DNA from: Paraclostridium tenue
GTDB lineage: Bacteria; Bacillota; Clostridia; Peptostreptococcales; Peptostreptococcaceae
Assembly (NCBI RefSeq): GCF_039521565.1
Contig: NZ_BAAACP010000004.1
Coordinates: forward strand, 1-64,000
Reading direction: 5' to 3'
DNA length: 64,000 nucleotides
Shown here one piece after another: positions 61,310 to 64,000 of the stretch. Position numbers and translations under genes: made by a program. Each line of letters begins with the position of its first letter. Position 1 is the first letter of the stretch. The notes below the pieces were generated by a model. That model was not told the DNA's origin. It worked only from the letters and a program-made list of their open reading frames with translations, and searched no databases.

Positions 61310-62026
61310 ATGGCAATGGGAGCACCAACACCACATAATAACGGAAAATTAGGAGATATAGCAGAAACAGTATTATTACCAGGAGATCCACTAAGAGCTA
61401 AGTTTATAGCGGAAAACTTTTTAGAAGATGTGGTTCAATATAATACTGTAAGGGGAATGAATGGTTACACAGGATACTACAAAGGAAGAAGAATATCTGT
61501 ACAGGGAACAGGTATGGGATGTCCATCTATAGGAATATATACATATGAGTTAATTCATTTTTATGGAGTAAAAAATCTTATAAGAATAGGTTCAGCAGGA
61601 GCTTTACATGAAGATTTAAAAATGCATGATATAGTTATAGGAATGGGATCATGCACAGATTCTAACTATGCATCACAATATAACTTACCAGGAACTTTTG
61701 CACCAACTGCAAGCTATGAGTTACTAAGTAAAGCTGTAGATATAGCTAAGAGTCAAGGTGTTGAACCTAAGGTTGGAAATATATTATGTAGTGATGTATT
61801 TTATGGAGATGATGGATTAGAAGGGTTAGCTAAATGGGCTAAAATGGGAGTATTAGCTGTAGAGATGGAGTCAGCTGCACTTTACATGAATGCTGCAAGA
61901 GCTGGAGTTAATGCACTTTGTATATTAACAATATCAGATTGTCCATTTAAAGGTGAAGCTACAACTGCTATGGAAAGACAAACAGCATTTACAAGAATGA
62001 TGAATATAGCTTTAGAATTAGCTTAA
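61310..62026 (+). CDS. deoD: Purine nucleoside phosphorylase, DeoD type
   Basis: Phosphorolyses purine (deoxy)nucleosides to free base and ribose-1-phosphate for salvage. It is 238 aa, the trimer-of-dimers family. Seen: TVLLPGDPLRAKFIAENF (phosphate site), VQGTGMGCPSIGIYTYEL, IRIGSAGALHEDL, LAVEMESAALYMNAA (ribose site) and TISDCPF, where the Asp is the catalytic acid of DeoD. ATG 61310 follows AAAGGAGA; ATG 61289 upstream would contain the SD. Single gene with a strong terminator. Confidence 0.95.
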   Translation: MAMGAPTPHNNGKLGDIAETVLLPGDPLRAKFIAENFLEDVVQYNTVRGMNGYTGYYKGRRISVQGTGMGCPSIGIYTYELIHFYGVKNLIRIGSAGALHEDLKMHDIVIGMGSCTDSNYASQYNLPGTFAPTASYELLSKAVDIAKSQGVEPKVGNILCSDVFYGDDGLEGLAKWAKMGVLAVEMESAALYMNAARAGVNALCILTISDCPFKGEATTAMERQTAFTRMMNIALELA

Positions 62027-62035
62027 TATAAATAT

Positions 62036-62083
62036 AAAAAAGCTCGTATTTACAAAATACAATGTAAATACGAGCTTTTTTTA
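62036..62083 (+). terminator. Intrinsic terminator after deoD
   Basis: AAAAAAGCTCGTATTTACA (62036-62054) pairs with its complement (62063-62081), 8-nt loop; a 19-bp stem ending in a T-run. Confidence 0.93.
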
Positions 62084-62213
62084 TTAAGATTTTAATAAAT
62101 ATTTATTTTAAATATATGAAAACGAATTTTTGATTTGTTTAAAAAAGTTTAGCATTGATATACTTAAAAAATTATAGATATCGAATTAAAGTACTGGAAA
62201 AACTTAAAAATAA

Positions 62214-62297
62214 GTTAGTTATACTAAACTTACAAAAAATTAATGTAAACGAAAGGTTAGTTATACTAAACTTATAAAAAATTAATATAAACAAAAA
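62214..62297 (+). repeat. 42-bp tandem repeat, two copies, each with a TTAGT-N3-ACTAA palindrome
   Basis: Units 62214-62255 and 62256-62297 differ at about four positions. Each begins gTTAGTtatACTAAactta. Dyad symmetry plus direct repetition about four helical turns apart is typical of paired operator sites. They lie about 80 bp upstream of the decarboxylase promoter. Confidence 0.65.
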
Positions 62298-62375
62298 TAA
62301 AAAGTTAGATATAAAAATAGAAGGAATACTAAAATTAAAAAATAATAAAAAATTTTAAAAATATAAAAAAATTGC

Positions 62376-62403
62376 TTGCAAAAAAATGAAAACTTAATAT
62401 AAT
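62376..62403 (+). promoter_or_regulatory. Promoter of the decarboxylase gene
   Basis: TTGCAA (62376-62381), 16-nt spacer, perfect TATAAT (62398-62403). Confidence 0.65.
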
Positions 62404-62497
62404 AAATATTGTAAGTTTAATAAAACTAAATTTTATGAATAGAAATAATAATCTTTACTTTTAGATTTGATTTTAAAATATAGAAAGGAGGATTAAA

Positions 62498-63997
62498 ATG
62501 GAAGCTATTGGAGAAAAGTTAGAAGATAATTTTTTTAGTGACCTTACATTAAGTCATAAACAAACTCCATTACTTACTTCTTTGAAAGATTACTCTAATA
62601 AAGATATAGCTTGTTTTGATGTTCCTGGTCATGTTAGACATCAAGGAGTAGAAGTTTTAAATGAGTATTTTGGTAAGGATATTATGAAAATGGATATAAA
62701 TTCATCGCCTCTTATGGATAATGTTTCAAATCCAAGTGGAATTATAAAAAAAGCTCAAGATTTATTAGCAAATGCTTATAATGCAGACGATGCTTTTTTT
62801 ATAACAAATGGTACTACATCGGCTATACATGCTATGGTTTTAAGCACTATAAATCCAGGAGATAAGATACTTCTTCCAAGAAACATTCATAAATCGGTTA
62901 TTAATGCTTTAATACTTACTGGTGGAGAACCTGTATTTATACAACCAGGATTTGATGATGAACTTGGAATAAGTTTAAATGTATCTTATGAAGATATAAA
63001 AAATGAACTTAAAAATCATAAAGATATAAAAGCTTTATTTTTACTAAATCCAACTTATTATGGAGCATGTAGTAACTTAGAAGCTATAATTGAGTTGTGT
63101 CATGAGGAAAATGTTTTAGTTTTAGTTGATGAAGCACATGGAGCACATTTTCCATTTCATAAAGATTTACCACCTCCAAGTATAAGCTTAGGAGCTGATA
63201 TGTCAGCTATAAGTATTCACAAAACTGGAGGAGCTCTAACTCAAGCCTCTGCATTACTTTTAAATAATGAACGTATAGAATCAAGTAAGGTATTGCAAAG
63301 TATAAATATGATTCAATCTACATCATCATCATACTTATTAATGGCAAGCATTGATGGAGCAAGATCCAACTTAGTTTTAGATGGAGATGCTCAATTATCA
63401 AAAGCACTTAATTTATCAAGATATGCAAAAGCAAGAATAAATAAAATAAAAGGAATTAAAGTTGTTACTACTGAAAATTTAGGAAATGATGGAGTTAAAT
63501 TTGTAGATGAAACTAAGCTTTGCATAAATGTAGCAAAACTTAATTTAACAGGTCATGAAGTATATGATTTGCTTTATCAAGAGTTTTCAGTTCAAGTAGA
63601 ACTTGGAGATTTGTATAATATACTAGCTCTTATATCCATTGGGACTACAAAAGAAGATGTTGATAAACTAATTGATTCTTTAGAAGCAATATCTAATATC
63701 TATAAAAAAGAAGAAAAAATGAAAGTTATAAAAACTAAGCAAATAAATCCAATACAAAAATTAAATCCAAGAGATGCTTTTTATAAAGACAAAGAAATGA
63801 TTTTAATTGATGAATGTGTAGGTAGGATTTCAGGTGAGTCTATAATGGCTTATCCACCAGGAATACCAATAGTAACGCCTGGAGAAGAAATTACAAAAGA
63901 AATAATCGATTACATAAAATTACTAAAGAAAAATAATGCATATTTATGTGATATGAAAGATAAAAACTTGGATTATATATTAGTTATAAAAAATTAA
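62498..63997 (+). CDS. Orn/Lys/Arg decarboxylase (SpeA-like, short form)
   Basis: PLP fold-type I decarboxylase that makes a polyamine or diamine (agmatine, cadaverine or putrescine) and consumes a proton. It is 499 aa, the Firmicutes short form of SpeA/YaaO/Cad type without the N-terminal wing domain. Seen: FDVPGHVRHQG, FFITNGTTSAIHAM, LVDEAHGAHFPF, SIHKTGGALTQAS with the PLP-Lys (the usual form is THKTLPALTQ), and AYPPGIPIVTPGEEI in the C-terminal domain. The SD AAAGGAGGA precedes ATG 62498. The substrate cannot be decided from sequence. Other spe genes may follow beyond the window. Confidence 0.92.
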   Translation: MEAIGEKLEDNFFSDLTLSHKQTPLLTSLKDYSNKDIACFDVPGHVRHQGVEVLNEYFGKDIMKMDINSSPLMDNVSNPSGIIKKAQDLLANAYNADDAFFITNGTTSAIHAMVLSTINPGDKILLPRNIHKSVINALILTGGEPVFIQPGFDDELGISLNVSYEDIKNELKNHKDIKALFLLNPTYYGACSNLEAIIELCHEENVLVLVDEAHGAHFPFHKDLPPPSISLGADMSAISIHKTGGALTQASALLLNNERIESSKVLQSINMIQSTSSSYLLMASIDGARSNLVLDGDAQLSKALNLSRYAKARINKIKGIKVVTTENLGNDGVKFVDETKLCINVAKLNLTGHEVYDLLYQEFSVQVELGDLYNILALISIGTTKEDVDKLIDSLEAISNIYKKEEKMKVIKTKQINPIQKLNPRDAFYKDKEMILIDECVGRISGESIMAYPPGIPIVTPGEEITKEIIDYIKLLKKNNAYLCDMKDKNLDYILVIKN

Positions 63998-64000
63998 ATT

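Larger units (their letters stand above)
62027..62497. other. Intergenic region deoD to decarboxylase gene
   Basis: 471 bases, very A/T-rich. It contains the deoD terminator, a 42-bp tandem repeat (62214-62297) and a good promoter (62376-62403). Apart from these I see no gene, riboswitch or mobile element. Confidence 0.6.

Overview
This is a low-GC (strongly A/T-biased codons and spacers) Gram-positive chromosome segment. The gene families and gene order point to a proteolytic, spore-forming Clostridia member, most likely Peptostreptococcaceae of the Paraclostridium / Paeniclostridium / Clostridioides type. The evidence is PolC, a B. subtilis-like rimP-nusA-infB-...-rpsO-pnp-ylxY-mlpA-ymxH-dapG-tepA-spoIIIE order, a SpoVB-like flippase, a tryptophanase (indole production), an arginine deiminase cluster and amino-acid decarboxylases. 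The species is an inference; no rRNA lies in the window.

Layout. 1-2000: the 3' part of a secreted SH3-repeat glucosaminidase, then an unrecognised HExxH protein on the minus strand. 2115-7300: polC and a CPBP membrane protease. 7354-7594: tRNA-Cys, tRNA-Asn and tRNA-Thr. 7766-10075: a CLC-F type antiporter and a membrane-anchored hydrolase. 10208-18146: the transcription/translation operon rimP-nusA-ylxR-ylxQ-infB-rbfA-nrnA-truB-ribF-rpsO, with a terminator-like hairpin in its leader and a possible S15 pseudoknot before rpsO. 18277-26372: degV, pnp, ylxY-like, mlpA-like peptidase, ymxH, aspartokinase, a 52-aa protein behind an RBS-masking hairpin, and tepA. 26429-34652: ftsK/spoIIIE, mnmH, rimO, pgsA, recA (with a LexA box) and rny. 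34779-38885: a small unknown protein, a UvrD-like helicase, uppP (minus strand) and a tyrosine-recombinase-fold protein with altered catalytic residues. 38958-44949: purB, a YjeM-type amino-acid permease, a NUMOD1-like protein and aspartate 4-decarboxylase (minus strand). 45262-48375: two paralogous orphan histidine kinases. 48394-55691: a YdjM-like membrane protein, a ClcA antiporter with a TrkA-C domain, a SpoVB-like flippase, tryptophanase, an aldehyde dehydrogenase and a 62-aa protein. 55887-59072: arcA-arcB-arcC. 59348-63997: a Na/Pi cotransporter behind a very long array of PhoP-like repeats, a purine nucleoside phosphorylase and an Orn/Lys/Arg decarboxylase.

How the genes work together. 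The first half is mostly conserved housekeeping (replication, translation factors, RNA decay, recombination, chromosome segregation). The second half is rich in amino-acid catabolism (Asp, Trp, Arg, probably Lys/Orn/Arg), membrane antiporters and sensor kinases, as expected of an amino-acid fermenter that must manage pH and ions. I found no prophage, IS element, CRISPR array or obvious genomic island. The most notable signals are regulatory DNA/RNA: the PhoP-like array (59122-59270), the RBS-masking hairpin (25293-25351), a 30-bp perfect inverted repeat (42297-42360), paired palindromes downstream of the yjeM promoter, palindromes before both kinase genes, and a 42-bp tandem repeat upstream of the last decarboxylase. 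Among proteins, the altered recombinase, the NUMOD1-like protein and the tandem orphan kinases deserve attention. Nothing proves a new multi-gene system.
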